From Symbiodinium natans (taxonomy: Eukaryota > Sar > Dinophyceae > Suessiales > Symbiodiniaceae), in contig CAJNDS010002578.1 of the NCBI GenBank assembly GCA_905221605.1, positions 62,001-126,000 on the forward strand: DNA of 64,000 nt, read 5' to 3'. Positions 9,006 through 18,982 of the stretch are shown in pieces. Within the stretch, counting starts at the first letter, position 1. Each line of letters begins with the position of its first letter. The position numbers and the translations under genes were made by a program. The notes below the pieces were generated by a model. The model was not told the DNA's origin, made no database searches, and saw only the letters and a list, made by a program, of their open reading frames with translations.

Positions 9006-9765
9006 GGGCCCGCCCCCTTCGTACGAAGGGGGGCTTGAAGGGGGGCTTGAAGCCCCCCTTCATTGAAGGGGGCTTGAAGGGGGGGGAAGGGGGGGGGGAG
9101 GGGGGGGGGGGGGGGGGCGAAGGGTCGAAGGCTTGAAGGGGGGCTTGAAGGGGGGCTCACAGGGAGGCTTCAAGGAGGGCCTGAAGGGGAGGTTTGAAAC
9201 GCGAGCCTAAACGTCGCGAAGAAGGCCCAGGTGCTCGGCCTCGTAAACTGCTCCCTGCAACCCGTGCGAAGCAGGCCCAGTTATTAGGCCGCTTGAACTT
9301 CTCCCTGGAACCTCGCGAAGAAGGCCCAGTTAGTGGGCCTCTCAAACTGCTGCCGAAACGTCGCGAAGAAGGCCCAGTTATTGGGCCTCTTAAACTGCTC
9401 CCTGAAACCCCTGCGAAGCAGGCCCAGTTATTAGGCCTCTTAAACTGCTCCCTGGAACCTCGCGAAGAAGGCCCAGTTATTAGGCCTCTTAAACTGCTCC
9501 CTGAAACCCCTGCGAAGCAGGCCCAGCTATTAGGCCTCTTAAACTGCTCCCTGGAACCTCGCGAAGAAGGCCCAGTTATTAGGCCTCTTAAACTGCTCCC
9601 TGTACGGGTTTCCGGGAGCAGTTTAAGAGGTTTAGTACCTGGGCCTTCTTCGCGCCGTTTACGCCCGCGTCTCAAACCCCCCTTTCAAGCCCCCCTTGAA
9701 ACCTCCCTTTGCAGCTTCCTCTGATCCCCCCTTGAAGCCCCCCCTTGCAGCCTCCCTAGCCTCCA
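9006..9765. repeat. G/C-rich foldback (inverted-repeat) unit
   Basis: The left arm (about 9016-9190) is made of GGGGGGCTTGAAGG-type units with a long G run at 9080-9117. The right arm (about 9670-9765) carries the complement, CCCCCCTTTCAAGCCCC. Between them is a 49-50 bp tandem array, and near its right end (9612-9655) one array unit is inverted, with the order CGGGAGCAGTTTAAGAGG then GGGCCTTCTTCGCG. The whole can fold on itself. This is the shape of a foldback or MITE-like element, but I see no transposase and no clear target-site duplication. Confidence 0.65.
9194..9605. repeat. 49-50 bp tandem array, 8 copies
   Basis: The anchor GGCCCAG occurs at 9224, 9274, 9323, 9371, 9421, 9470, 9520 and 9569, spacings 50, 49, 48, 50, 49, 50 and 49. 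Each unit reads CGAAGAAGGCCCAGTTATTA then GGCCTCTTAAACTGCTCCCT. Two unit types alternate, GGAACCTCGCGAAGAAG and GAAACCCCTGCGAAGCAG, so the recent expansion unit is a dimer of about 99 bp. Long open frames on both strands follow from the repeat and are not genes. Confidence 0.9.
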
Positions 9766-9769
9766 CTAG

Positions 9770-10400
9770 AAAACATGGGGTTTTCGGCTTAGCCCCTTGC
9801 CACACGCACTCGAGCTGGGAGGCGTCGGGTACTCGCAGGCCGAAGCCGCTTCCCCGAGCCTCCCGCTACAAGACATGGGGTTCTTGGCCGAGCCCGTGCC
9901 ACAACAAAAAAAATATTCAAGCCAAAAACATGCTACTGTACGTGATTGCGTCGTAAAAATCTCTACACCTCTGATTTTCCAACAATGAAAAACAAAAACA
10001 AAACAAGATTTCAGGGGGGTGGAATTAAACAAAAATCCCTTCTCTCTTCTCCCTTGATTTTTTTAATAACGAAATACAAAAAAAACAAAAAAATTCGAGG
10101 GGCGTAGAATTTAGAATAACTTCCCTTCTCTCTTCTCCTCGGATTTTTCGAATAATGAAATACAAAAAACAGAAAAGATTCAGAGGTGGAATTTAGAATG
10201 CGTTCCCTTCCTACAACAAGCAAATGGGGGGAGCTGCGTCCCCCCAACCCCCCCGCTCTTTTCTTCCAAAAAAGTCCTCTGATTCTCGAACAATGAAAGA
10301 CAAAATCAAAACAAGATTCGAGGGGGGTGGAATTTAAACTAAAATCCCTCTCTCTTCTCCTCTGATTTCGAAGAACAAATGCAAAAAACAGAAAAGTTCA
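9770..10400. repeat. A-rich diverged tandem repeats before the plus-strand copia
   Basis: Two copies of an ACATGGGGTT ... GAGCCC...GCCAC segment lie at 9773 and 9873. From about 9970 to 10400 four to five diverged copies of a unit of about 85-90 bp follow, each with AACAATGAAA, an ACAAAAACA-rich run, AGGGGGGTGGAATTTA and CCCTTCTCTCTTCTC. The block ends where the plus-strand gag begins, so it may be the leader or part of the LTR of that element; no second copy exists downstream of 19480. Confidence 0.6.
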
Positions 10401-10433
10401 AGCGAGACTGGGTTTCAAGCCATCGTGTTGGAA

Positions 10434-11619
10434 ATGCTACGTCAGCAGAACCAGTCTACACTTGAGCTCTTGCGTCAGCAAGGGCAGGCTACTCAACAGA
10501 ACCAGCAGTTGATAGCTGCTCTCATGAGACGCATGGACTTAGAGGAGAAACGCCGAAACGAGGCCGAAGAGAAGGCAGCGGAGACTGCTAAGTTGGTTGC
10601 TGAAGCTGCAGCCAAAGCCAAGACTGCCGACCCGTTTTCGGGAGTGGAAACATGGCATGGCTATGTGGAGACTTTGAGCTCATGGTTGGCTTTGCAAGAC
10701 GAGTCTTTCGTTCGGGAGCTTCAGCTGTGTGTGAAGGTGAAACACGAGATACTTCAGAAGGATCTCAGTGTGGAAGTTGCAGCGCGGAGCGCTAAGCTGT
10801 TTTACTGCCTGACCCAAGCCCTGGCAAAGTGGGAAAGGGGTCTGGAGTTGCTACGCTCTTGCTCGAAGCGACAGGCTTTGAGTGCCTGTGGGTACGAGGC
10901 CATGCGCACCATCACGCAGCAGTACAGCATAGTATCCCGCATGGAAGCCGTCTTCGTGCGTGACCAGTGTTTGAAGTTGCAGCACACGTGCCAACATATT
11001 CGGCGACCTACTGACCTCATTAGGCACCTTGAAGATGAGTTTTCTCGGTCTGAGGCAAAGCTGTCGAATTTCCCTGAACTTCTTCTGTCAGAGGCTGATC
11101 GGTGCAGTATCCTTTTTGCAAGCGGTGAATACCGAGCTTCGTCAATACGTTGTCTTGCATGGGAAGAGCAACGACTGGAACTCATTGTGCAGCAGTCTGA
11201 AGTACTACGAAGAACAGCTTCGACTGTGTGAGGCTCCAGGTGGAACGTCTCGATCCCTCAGTGACACTTTGTGTGATTACTGCGGGAAACGGGGACACCA
11301 AGCCGAGAAATGCTGGCAGAAGCAAAGGGATGAGAAGGCCCGTGGTGGTGGCAGTCCGGACAAAGGCAAGGGCGACCATGGAAAGGATCGAAAGAAGCCT
11401 AAGGACAAAGGAAAAGGGGACCGAAACCCCAAAGGTGGGGGAACTCCCAAAGGTGGAGGAACGCCGCGGGGAGGTGGAACTCCTCGGAGCGAGCAAGGGA
11501 CAAGAGCCCCAAAGGACGCGGAAAGGGCAAGGAGAAGTCGAAGAAGAAGAAAGGAAAAGGGAAAGGCCGTTACTTGGGTGAGCCCGAATCGGAAGCAGAC
11601 TCTGGGGAAGCCACCTTGA
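10434..11619 (+). pseudogene. gag: Copia gag with CCHC zinc knuckle, frameshifted
   Basis: The first ATG is at 10434; the frame is open a little further upstream, so the true start is uncertain. The N-terminus is a glutamine-rich coiled coil (LRQQNQSTLELLRQQ, then an Arg/Glu/Ala helix to about 10620). The capsid-like part follows (FPELLLSEADRCSIL). Near 11113, in a CCTTTTT run, reading must move +1 to continue as LQAVNTELRQYVVLHGK, matching VKRYILLHAK in the minus-strand gag. The knuckle CDYCGKRGHQAEKC (C-x2-C-x4-H-x4-C) lies at about 11275-11316. A Gly/Lys/Pro-rich tail ends the frame at 11619. The role in a live element would be RNA packaging. Confidence 0.8.
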
Positions 11620-12839
11620 TGGCTTTGGGTTTTTCTGGAGTGCGGGAAGCTTCGGCCGAACCTTCTCTTCCTCCTCGTGTTCTGAACGCGCCTGAAGAGG
11701 TGAAGCCGGTAGGCACCGTAGTTGGAGATTCAATGGGGGCCTTAGGCTCGAAGTTTTCTCAAAGAGGAAACCTCTCTCAGATGTGCTCGCACCTAGGGGT
11801 TAGCCCGAGGGATGTTTGGTTGGTTGATAGTGGGGCTACGTGCCACATAGTTTCCAACCAGTTTATCTCAGGATTTCGTGTGGTGAAGACACACGACAAG
11901 GCAGCCAGTCTGTTCAACGCCTCTGGAGGTTCGATCGACGTTTCGTCTGTGGTCGATATCGAAGTCTACTTCGGTGATGTTCTTCTGAGACTCGGGGAGG
12001 TGTTGGTGGCTGATGTCGGGTTTAACGTCCTCTCTCCATGGTGTGGGGCGGAATTGGGTTGGAAGACCTATCTGTCCAAAACGGGGTCCCGAATGTACAA
12101 AGGGAACAAGAAGAGTATCAAGTTGGTTGGTCACAATCGGGCCTGGTGGGCGTTTAGTGGGGGGAAGAAGTCTAAAGCCTCCTCCAAGAAAGGGGCGGAG
12201 GGGCCTAAAGACATGGAACTTGATTCACTGAAGGACGCTGTTGTGCCAGGATCTGAGGTTCCTATCCCCTCAGGACAGCAGACCGCTCCCAGGAGCATCT
12301 TGAAGAAAGGAGGAAAGAGCCTGCATAAGGTCGAGGAGCTCGATGATGATCAGTGTGGCCGACACGCTTTGTCTTCAACTCCGTTTTCGTTTCTCCTTCG
12401 AGGGTTTAGGTCTGAGATCTTCAATCCCGAAAGTCCTCTGGGAAAGCCCAAAGTTCCCTCAAGTTTTCCCGAAAGTCCTCAAGAAGAGCTTGTTTTCGAC
12501 AAAGATCTTAGGAAACAGCATGACATGTGTGGCTTGAATTTGATTAGGAAGCAGCATGGCATGTTTGGCTTGAACTTGCGCTTGATTTTTGAGCTTGGAT
12601 TGAATTGCTTGAGCATGTTGCTTTGGAACCTTGGGAACATACATGCTTTGGAGCTTGCTTTGCGTGTGTGCGTCATGTTTTTCATGGGGTGTTTTTCGCT
12701 TATGCAAGGGATTGGAGCGCCTTTCGGAGGTGCACGAAGGAACAGATCCGGAGCTCTGAGTGTTTTGGTTCTAGTAGCCTTTTGCTTTTGTTGCTCGGAG
12801 AGCAATACGCTCCATGATGGGTGGCTCCCAAACCTCTAG
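11574..12839 (+). CDS. Copia aspartic protease region
   Basis: The frame overlaps the gag end by 46 bases. The protease signature VWLVDSGATCHIVSN is at about 11812-11856, followed by LFNASGGSIDVSSVVDIEVY and NVLSPWCGAELGW, the usual strands of a retropepsin-like fold. From about 12460 on the frame is a Leu/Phe/Cys-rich stretch with no domain I recognise, and it stops at 12839 where foreign sequence starts. The enzyme would cleave the polyprotein. A shift of -1 from the gag frame is needed to reach it. Confidence 0.75.
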   Translation: MGEPESEADSGEATLMALGFSGVREASAEPSLPPRVLNAPEEVKPVGTVVGDSMGALGSKFSQRGNLSQMCSHLGVSPRDVWLVDSGATCHIVSNQFISGFRVVKTHDKAASLFNASGGSIDVSSVVDIEVYFGDVLLRLGEVLVADVGFNVLSPWCGAELGWKTYLSKTGSRMYKGNKKSIKLVGHNRAWWAFSGGKKSKASSKKGAEGPKDMELDSLKDAVVPGSEVPIPSGQQTAPRSILKKGGKSLHKVEELDDDQCGRHALSSTPFSFLLRGFRSEIFNPESPLGKPKVPSSFPESPQEELVFDKDLRKQHDMCGLNLIRKQHGMFGLNLRLIFELGLNCLSMLLWNLGNIHALELALRVCVMFFMGCFSLMQGIGAPFGGARRNRSGALSVLVLVAFCFCCSESNTLHDGWLPNL

Positions 12840-14673
12840 GCCTGCGATAGAGGACCCGGTTGGTGGAGAAGCGAATGTTTCGCCAATGGTGGGACCGCCG
12901 CTGGAGGAGGTGCCGGCCCAGGAGCCTTCGCCTACCGACTCCGAGAATTGGGGGCATTGGCGCCCCATTGCGGCGGACCCCGTGGAGATTGGAGATTCCG
13001 ATGTGCCGAGGATTACTCCGGTGGACACCACGCAGCCACCATCCATTCCGGGACAACGCCTGACGGCCTTGCATCATGCTTTGCTTTTCGATATGAGGAG
13101 GAGGATTGCCGAGGCTGCCGAGCTTGGGGTCCATTTGTACCCCGGGCCTGGGGAACCAATGCCCCAGCTTTCCCATTATTATGGGCCCCCAGCAGACCCG
13201 AGTGCCATTTACGATTCCCTCGCCATGGCCGGGACCATAGGCGAGGCCTATGTGGCGCAGCATCTGGGGTCTCCGGCGATTACTCGCCAGATCTTTGGTG
13301 GGTCTGCGACTTTGGTTCGTCCCAGCGAATATGCAGCCCGGACTCCGTGGCACTCGGTGCTTCCGCGGTTTCCGGAAGGTCCACATCCACCACAGGTACT
13401 TCCCGAACCTGTACAAGAAGAAGGTCGCCGTCCCAAAAGATTTCGGGAGGTGGCCACCTCCACTGTGGATCAAGACTTGGCTGCAGAAGAGCGCCTCCAT
13501 CTTCTTCTCCAAGGCAAAGGCCTCTTCGAATGGGGGCTAAGGCCCCACGACGTCCTGTCAGCCATGGACAGGCTGGGCGTCGCTACCAAGGGCGCTGGAG
13601 GGCGCAACGACCGCCGAGAGCGCGAATGCTCCATAAGCGCAATGGGGTATCTTCAGCGGCTCCTCATCTGCTTGCGCGCCTTTATCAATGCAAAGGCGGG
13701 GGAACGCCCGTTGTTGGCCCTTCACGAGCCGCGTCTCTTCGAGGGACCGCGCTTTACGCGGTATCGCGACGAACGTGTCGCGTGGGGCGAGCTCACTACG
13801 AGTTTGAGGCTTCGAACAGATGCTGCATTGCGGTCGAAGGAGGCCAGCAATGCCCGCAGGGCCGCGCGAGATTCGCGCCGGAGGTTGAAGCCGAAGGCCC
13901 GTGCTGGTCCTGGTGGGTCTACATCAAGCGATTCGAGCTCCACCTCCGTTTCGGCCGACGAAGACCTCCATGGCGAAGGCCCCGAAGAGGCGCTGAGATT
14001 TTGCTTGAAGTGCAGGGGCGTTGAAGGGCTGCTTGCCCAAGCCCGGTCCCACCTACAACATGAAGGTTGTCTCCTGCCCTGCGTAGCCGCCGCCCTTGGC
14101 TCGGAGTCGAGTCTGCGGCAGGCTGGCTTTGACGCCCCGCACTGGCAGCAGTTGGTTGAAACCTCCCGCCCTGAAATGCCGGCGGGACGAAACTTCGGGG
14201 ATCCTCTGCGAGGATGGCAGAGGGCCGCCACGTCATGCTTAGACACGGCGGCGTGCGAAGGCCTCCTTTCTGACCTCGACCCGGCCTCGCGCGCGCTTCT
14301 GTTGTCTCAAGCTGGCCCCGGCGGCTCACGGGCCATCACAGCCCTCCCCACCGCGCCGGAGCTCCGCATGCCTTCCGATTGCATGCGTGTCCTGTTGTTG
14401 CGGCGCTTGAGGCTCCCGCTGCCGCACGTGCCGAGGCACTGGCGCTGCGGCGGTACTTTGGATGCGCTCGGGGACCACCGGGCTGCCTGCCCTGTGGCGG
14501 GTGTTCTGGGCCCGCGGGGCGCTCCACTGGAGCAAGCCGCCGCCAGGATTTGCACGACGACGGGGATATGCCCCTGGAGCCACCTTCTCCTGCTTCAACA
14601 GCCCCGCCTGGGGATTCCATCGGCCGCCCTTCTTGGTCTTGGACAGACGGGCTCGGAGCACCGCCGGCGGTAA
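12814..14673 (+). pseudogene. Foreign insert with LINE ORF2 C-terminal remnant
   Basis: A 619-codon frame that interrupts the copia coding order between protease and integrase. Its last third is recognisable: GWQRAATSCLDTA, then DPASRALLLSQAGPGGSRA, then LLLRRLRLPLPH, then RCGG-x-LDALGDHRAACPVAG and LEQAAARIC. This Cys/His block is the usual C-terminal part of a family of dinoflagellate non-LTR polyproteins, as I recall them. The frame then stops, without the end of that protein. The first two thirds (with an Arg-rich and Ser/Asp-rich region) are not recognised. I interpret the segment from about 12,800 to 14,830 as one or more nested insertions; no target-site duplication was identified. Confidence 0.55.
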
Positions 14674-17600
14674 AGGCGATGCCACGCCCCGCTCCGGGGC
14701 CCTCCATGCCAACGGTTCCCGAATCGGGAGCCCCATCTTCCAGCAGCTCGGCCAATGTCCCCAGCTTCGATGCGGTGGTGGCTGCCGCAAAGGAGACGAT
14801 CAAGAAAGGATGAAGGGGATTTGGAGCCGTGGGCCCGGCTTGGAATGTATCATAGCTTTCTTTTGTGTTCGGGATGGAGTCCTGGACTACGCCGACGCGG
14901 CGCACCGAATTTCCTTTCGAGAAGAAAACAAAGATGTGAGTGCGTGGTTTCGTTTTCTTGAAATACATGTGAAGCATGAGTTGTTTGAGCTTGGTTTGCC
15001 GCTTGGATTGCTTGAGCTTGAGCTTGCTTGTGCCCGAAACCCCTTTGAAACGCACCAAATCCCGAACCTTAACTTCAACCCCAACCGAACCGCCAGCCTA
15101 TACAGGAATGGTCTTGGGCCAGGACTGGATGTCATGGCCATCGTGGCCGTCTTGGGCTTCTGCAGCCTCTTGGGTGGTCTAGTGTTTTGGGGGTTCCACA
15201 TTTTGTTTGTCGAGTTTGAAAGGTGTTCCGTTGGAGAAAAGGATCGGAAGGTCTTTAGAGTGAGGCCGCGCAGGAAGGGCTGCAGTGTTAGGATCTTTTG
15301 TGGGGACCACTGGGTCCGAGTGCCTAGCTACAAGCAGTTTGTCTTGCATAGGAAGGCCCCAAAACCCCAAACACGTACACGTTGCATGTTGAACATGTTG
15401 TTTTGCAAGGCTTGCAGTGTGCTTGGGAGTGTTTGTGCTTGGCTTGGTGTGCTTGATGTTGTTGAAAAGGGCAATGATGAGAGCCCGCCGGCGAGCAGTC
15501 CATTAGTGTGTCATCTGCGGATGATGCACAGAGGACTGCCAGTGCCGGGACAAGGGACTGAAGCTGAGCCCTTTGATTTGGAAGCTCCTCGTGGTGGGGA
15601 GCCCGGGTCTTCGTCTTCAAGGGTCCCCGAAGGAGTTCCGTCACCGTCAAGTCCTGATTACGAGCCTTCTGAGGTTTCTGAAAGACCCCCCAAGCCTCCA
15701 GAGAACCCACCGGAACCACCGGACAGTGGAGAAGAAGGATCTTTTAGGATTCCGTTGTCCTCAACCGCCTTGTATCATCATCGTGCTCAAGGCCATTTCC
15801 CTTATGATTCCAACTGTGACTCATGCTGTTCGTCGAAGGGTCGTGTCCCCGCGCGTCGCTTGCGTCGCCGTCTTCAAAGAGAGAATCAGACTGTTGGTCT
15901 TGATTTTTTCTTTTTCGGCAAGCTAAGGGTCCTGTTGATGACACACCTGGGTTCAAGGTATACTGTCAGTCTGCCTGCACCGAACCTCGAAGATCCACAA
16001 TTGCTTGCTAACATCAACAGAGTGCTGCGTGAGATGGGACTGGTAGGCAAAGCCGTGACGTTTCGAATGGATCAAGAAGGATCTATTATTGCTTTGGCAG
16101 AAAGACTGAGTAGGTCCCGAAACTGCCCCCACAGCGCAACAATTGTTGATGTGGTTCCAGGATATAGGCCACAAGCCAAAGGGTCAATAGAACGACAAGT
16201 TGAATCGGTACGCCAAGGCTTCTGGGCTGTGTGGTTGGACTTGGAGCGCCAAATTGCTCTAAAGAAGTTCCCTGGTCAAGATGCAGAGCTGGGAAAGTAC
16301 CAGCTTCCCTTAGGGGGTCTCTTGTGGCAAGCCTGTGTGTTCTATGTTTCGAGGTGTTACAATCTGTGGTCCTCGAGCCACGGTGACTCCACCACCAGCA
16401 TTGATTTGCTGCACGAGGAAATAGTTCACCGAACTAGAACGCTTCCCTTTGGTTGTGTGGTTCAGGCAAAAGTTAGCAAGTCGAAGGCGCATCTTGCTAA
16501 ATACCGGGGAGCGAAAACAGTCAAGGCTGTTTACTTAGGACCCGTGAACGCACGAGGTGGAGGGATCTTCGCGGCCCCTTTTGGTAGTACGGAGATTGAC
16601 GTATTTCCGACCGGAAGAATCGTTGATGGAGCGTGCGAGGTGGGAACTGTCGAAGGCCTCGCTGTTGCGCAGTCTTTGGTTCTTGATGGTAAAGACCCAG
16701 AACGGCCTGTCTTGTATGAGCCCGAAGGTGTTGATGATGGTAATGGTCCTGAAGATGAAGTCATGGAAGGTGGTGTTGGTCCTTTAGATGAAGAAGACGA
16801 AGAGATGATTGCTGATGATACCTATGCTCCCGTAAGTGCCCCGGCGGAAGAAGGTGAGGCAGGGATTCTGCCTGATGAGGGGGAAAACATGGAGGACATG
16901 GAGATTGATTGGCTTACGAATCACCTCTTGGAGTCTTTGTACCGAGGACCTGACGTTCGAGCTACCTCACAGGAGGTGGCTGATTCGTTTACCTTGAAAT
17001 TCGGAGGAAGTAGGGTCAAGTGCCAGGTACCACGAAATGCGGTCTCTGAAACATCCGGAGAACAGTTGGATCCGAGCCTTTTGTATGCCTCAATGAAGTT
17101 GGAACTAGAGGAACTCGAGTCGTTCGGAGTAGGAAAGGTGATCTCTGAAGATGAGGCCCGAAAGTCCGCACGTGAGAGCGGCAGGCGGGTGCTTACCAGT
17201 CGGTGGGTCAACACGGTCAAGCGTAAAGGGCTGTACCGGTCACGTCTGGTAGTAAGAGATTATGCTTCGATGGGAGGCACGACCTTGTCTGAAGGTATCT
17301 ACAGCCCGACTACGAGTTTGGAGGGATTGCGGCTTCTGTTGGCACTGCTTTGTCGAAGAGGTTCAGTGTTGAGCTGTGACGTGAGCGTTGCTTTTATGCA
17401 TGCAGCAGTGTCAAGGCCTGAGTACGTAGAGCTTCCGAGTAACGTGAGTATTGCGGACTCTAAAATCCCTCAAAAGGCCGGAAACAAGAAGGTGTATCTT
17501 CGATTACACAAAGCCATGAACGGACTGAGATCAGCACCGCTTTCTTGGTATAAGGAGCTGAGTTCGCACTTGGAGCAGAGCGGATTCAGTCCAAGCTTGG

Positions 17601-18982
17601 ACCCGACGATATACCGCAGGAAGACCTCCAAGGGTCTGACGCTGGTCCTCTTCTATGTTGACGATTTGTTAATCTACTCTGAGGACCCCTCCGAAGGGAA
17701 GAAGGTTTTCGAAGATCTACAGAAACGCTACAAGCTGAAACTAACTGGTGAGCTTCATGAGAATTGTGCGGGAGAAGTATCCTTTCTAGGACGGCGAATC
17801 TTCAGGAATAAGGGAGAGAAGCGAGTCTATTTTGGACTGGACGCTAAGTATTTGGATTCCTGCTGTGAAGAGTATGGGATAACCAAACCGAACCCCAAGC
17901 TTCCGTCATTGGAGAAGCGCTACTCTGACCTCATTAAGAAAGGGCAAACCGAAAAGATCAGTCCAGCTGCTCACGAGAAGTACCGTAGGACCTTAGGGCG
18001 TCTAGCATGGGCTGCCCTCTCCAGACCAGATTTGCAGTTCTGCTGCGGATTTTTGGGGCGTCATCAGTCGGCCCCTGACGAGGCAGCTGAAACATGCATG
18101 AGGGATGTCCTCAAATGGGTCAAAGGTCTTCCGCATAAGGTTCAGGTGTTTCCGTCGACTCGGGAGATCCTGGAAGACGATGCGGATCCCCAAGCGGTAT
18201 CGTGCTTTACGGACGCAAGCTGGAGCCTGAATTCTGTTAGTGGTGGTGTGATTACTTGGGAAAACTGCTGTCTAAAGACGTTCAGCAGGAAGCAGTCCAC
18301 CACAGCCCTTTCGAGCGCCGAGAGTGAGCTTGCGGCGCTTACTGAAATAGCCAGGGAAGGTTTGTACATTGCTCTCTTGACGGAGACCATCTTGGAGGGC
18401 ATCCCGAAGGACCGGGAAACGGGGTACTACCTTCTTAAGGGGTTTTCGGACTCTGAAAGCGCCGTGTCCATTTCCAAAATGGGGACATTGTTGAGGAAAG
18501 TCCGCCATATTGAGTTAAGAGCCGCTTTTCTCCAAGAACTTGTCCAGCGGGGAAGATTCACGATTGAGCACATACCAGGTGCTGTCAACCCGGCAGATGC
18601 TCTAACAAAAAGCCCAACTAACGACAGTTTGGTCAGTTTGTGCGAGGCTTGTGGCCTCATTCCGGAACCAGTCCCCTGGAAAGAGAAAAATTCCGGAACC
18701 AGCGTTTCTGTCACGTTTCAAGAGCCCAATAAACCAGCAGATGAAGTCTGCGAACTGAACGTCCCTGTTTCTTGGCGAGCCGCAGCAGAGAAGGTAGCAA
18801 GGAACCAGGCTTCTTATGTTGTGGTTGAGTTCTGCTGTGAAGAAGGAAGCTCTTTGTCAAAAGCTTGCTCGAAGAATCCTCGTATCGCGTATTTTGGAGT
18901 GACGAAGCAAGTGGATCTGTTAAGCGAAAACGGATACCAGCTTCTCAAAGAAGTCTTTAGCGTGTTACTTCATGAGGGGTGA
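14462..18982 (+). CDS. pol: Copia integrase-reverse transcriptase-RNase H polyprotein
   Basis: This frame of 1506 codons stays open, but only sequence after about 15,700 is recognisable; the first 120 codons overlap the insert in another frame and are probably not native. The zinc site HRAQGH...CDSC is at about 15778-15825. The integrase core has Asp at 15901 (VGLDFF), Asp near 16071 (FRMDQEGS) and Glu near 16188 (KGSIERQ). RT motif A (CDVSVAFMHA) is near 17377 and YVDD is at 17654-17665. RNase H has FTDASW (18207), SSAESEL (18310) and SDSESA (18448), then RKVRHIELRAAF and the H/D-containing end. At 18821 the next domain starts with VVEFCCEEGSS and is cut by a TGA at 18980-18982. Confidence 0.9.
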   Translation: MRSGTTGLPALWRVFWARGALHWSKPPPGFARRRGYAPGATFSCFNSPAWGFHRPPFLVLDRRARSTAGGKGDATPRSGALHANGSRIGSPIFQQLGQCPQLRCGGGCRKGDDQERMKGIWSRGPGLECIIAFFCVRDGVLDYADAAHRISFREENKDVSAWFRFLEIHVKHELFELGLPLGLLELELACARNPFETHQIPNLNFNPNRTASLYRNGLGPGLDVMAIVAVLGFCSLLGGLVFWGFHILFVEFERCSVGEKDRKVFRVRPRRKGCSVRIFCGDHWVRVPSYKQFVLHRKAPKPQTRTRCMLNMLFCKACSVLGSVCAWLGVLDVVEKGNDESPPASSPLVCHLRMMHRGLPVPGQGTEAEPFDLEAPRGGEPGSSSSRVPEGVPSPSSPDYEPSEVSERPPKPPENPPEPPDSGEEGSFRIPLSSTALYHHRAQGHFPYDSNCDSCCSSKGRVPARRLRRRLQRENQTVGLDFFFFGKLRVLLMTHLGSRYTVSLPAPNLEDPQLLANINRVLREMGLVGKAVTFRMDQEGSIIALAERLSRSRNCPHSATIVDVVPGYRPQAKGSIERQVESVRQGFWAVWLDLERQIALKKFPGQDAELGKYQLPLGGLLWQACVFYVSRCYNLWSSSHGDSTTSIDLLHEEIVHRTRTLPFGCVVQAKVSKSKAHLAKYRGAKTVKAVYLGPVNARGGGIFAAPFGSTEIDVFPTGRIVDGACEVGTVEGLAVAQSLVLDGKDPERPVLYEPEGVDDGNGPEDEVMEGGVGPLDEEDEEMIADDTYAPVSAPAEEGEAGILPDEGENMEDMEIDWLTNHLLESLYRGPDVRATSQEVADSFTLKFGGSRVKCQVPRNAVSETSGEQLDPSLLYASMKLELEELESFGVGKVISEDEARKSARESGRRVLTSRWVNTVKRKGLYRSRLVVRDYASMGGTTLSEGIYSPTTSLEGLRLLLALLCRRGSVLSCDVSVAFMHAAVSRPEYVELPSNVSIADSKIPQKAGNKKVYLRLHKAMNGLRSAPLSWYKELSSHLEQSGFSPSLDPTIYRRKTSKGLTLVLFYVDDLLIYSEDPSEGKKVFEDLQKRYKLKLTGELHENCAGEVSFLGRRIFRNKGEKRVYFGLDAKYLDSCCEEYGITKPNPKLPSLEKRYSDLIKKGQTEKISPAAHEKYRRTLGRLAWAALSRPDLQFCCGFLGRHQSAPDEAAETCMRDVLKWVKGLPHKVQVFPSTREILEDDADPQAVSCFTDASWSLNSVSGGVITWENCCLKTFSRKQSTTALSSAESELAALTEIAREGLYIALLTETILEGIPKDRETGYYLLKGFSDSESAVSISKMGTLLRKVRHIELRAAFLQELVQRGRFTIEHIPGAVNPADALTKSPTNDSLVSLCEACGLIPEPVPWKEKNSGTSVSVTFQEPNKPADEVCELNVPVSWRAAAEKVARNQASYVVVEFCCEEGSSLSKACSKNPRIAYFGVTKQVDLLSENGYQLLKEVFSVLLHEG

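Noticed and set aside
9194-9605. CRISPR array
   Set aside because: Units are nearly identical throughout with no unique spacers, and the context is eukaryotic.
9157-9724. Long open frames of 172 and 176 codons on both strands
   Set aside because: They are made by the 49-50 bp tandem array; both strands read as repeated Pro/Leu/Lys peptides with no domain.
1-10400. LTR pair for the minus-strand copia element
   Set aside because: By eye no segment below 980 matches one between 8640 and 9000. An alignment would be decisive; a missed diverged pair is possible.
13250-13540. A second-frame peptide with HIHHRYFPNLYKKKV inside the insert
   Set aside because: May be a piece of another protein, but it is short and I could not tie it to a family.
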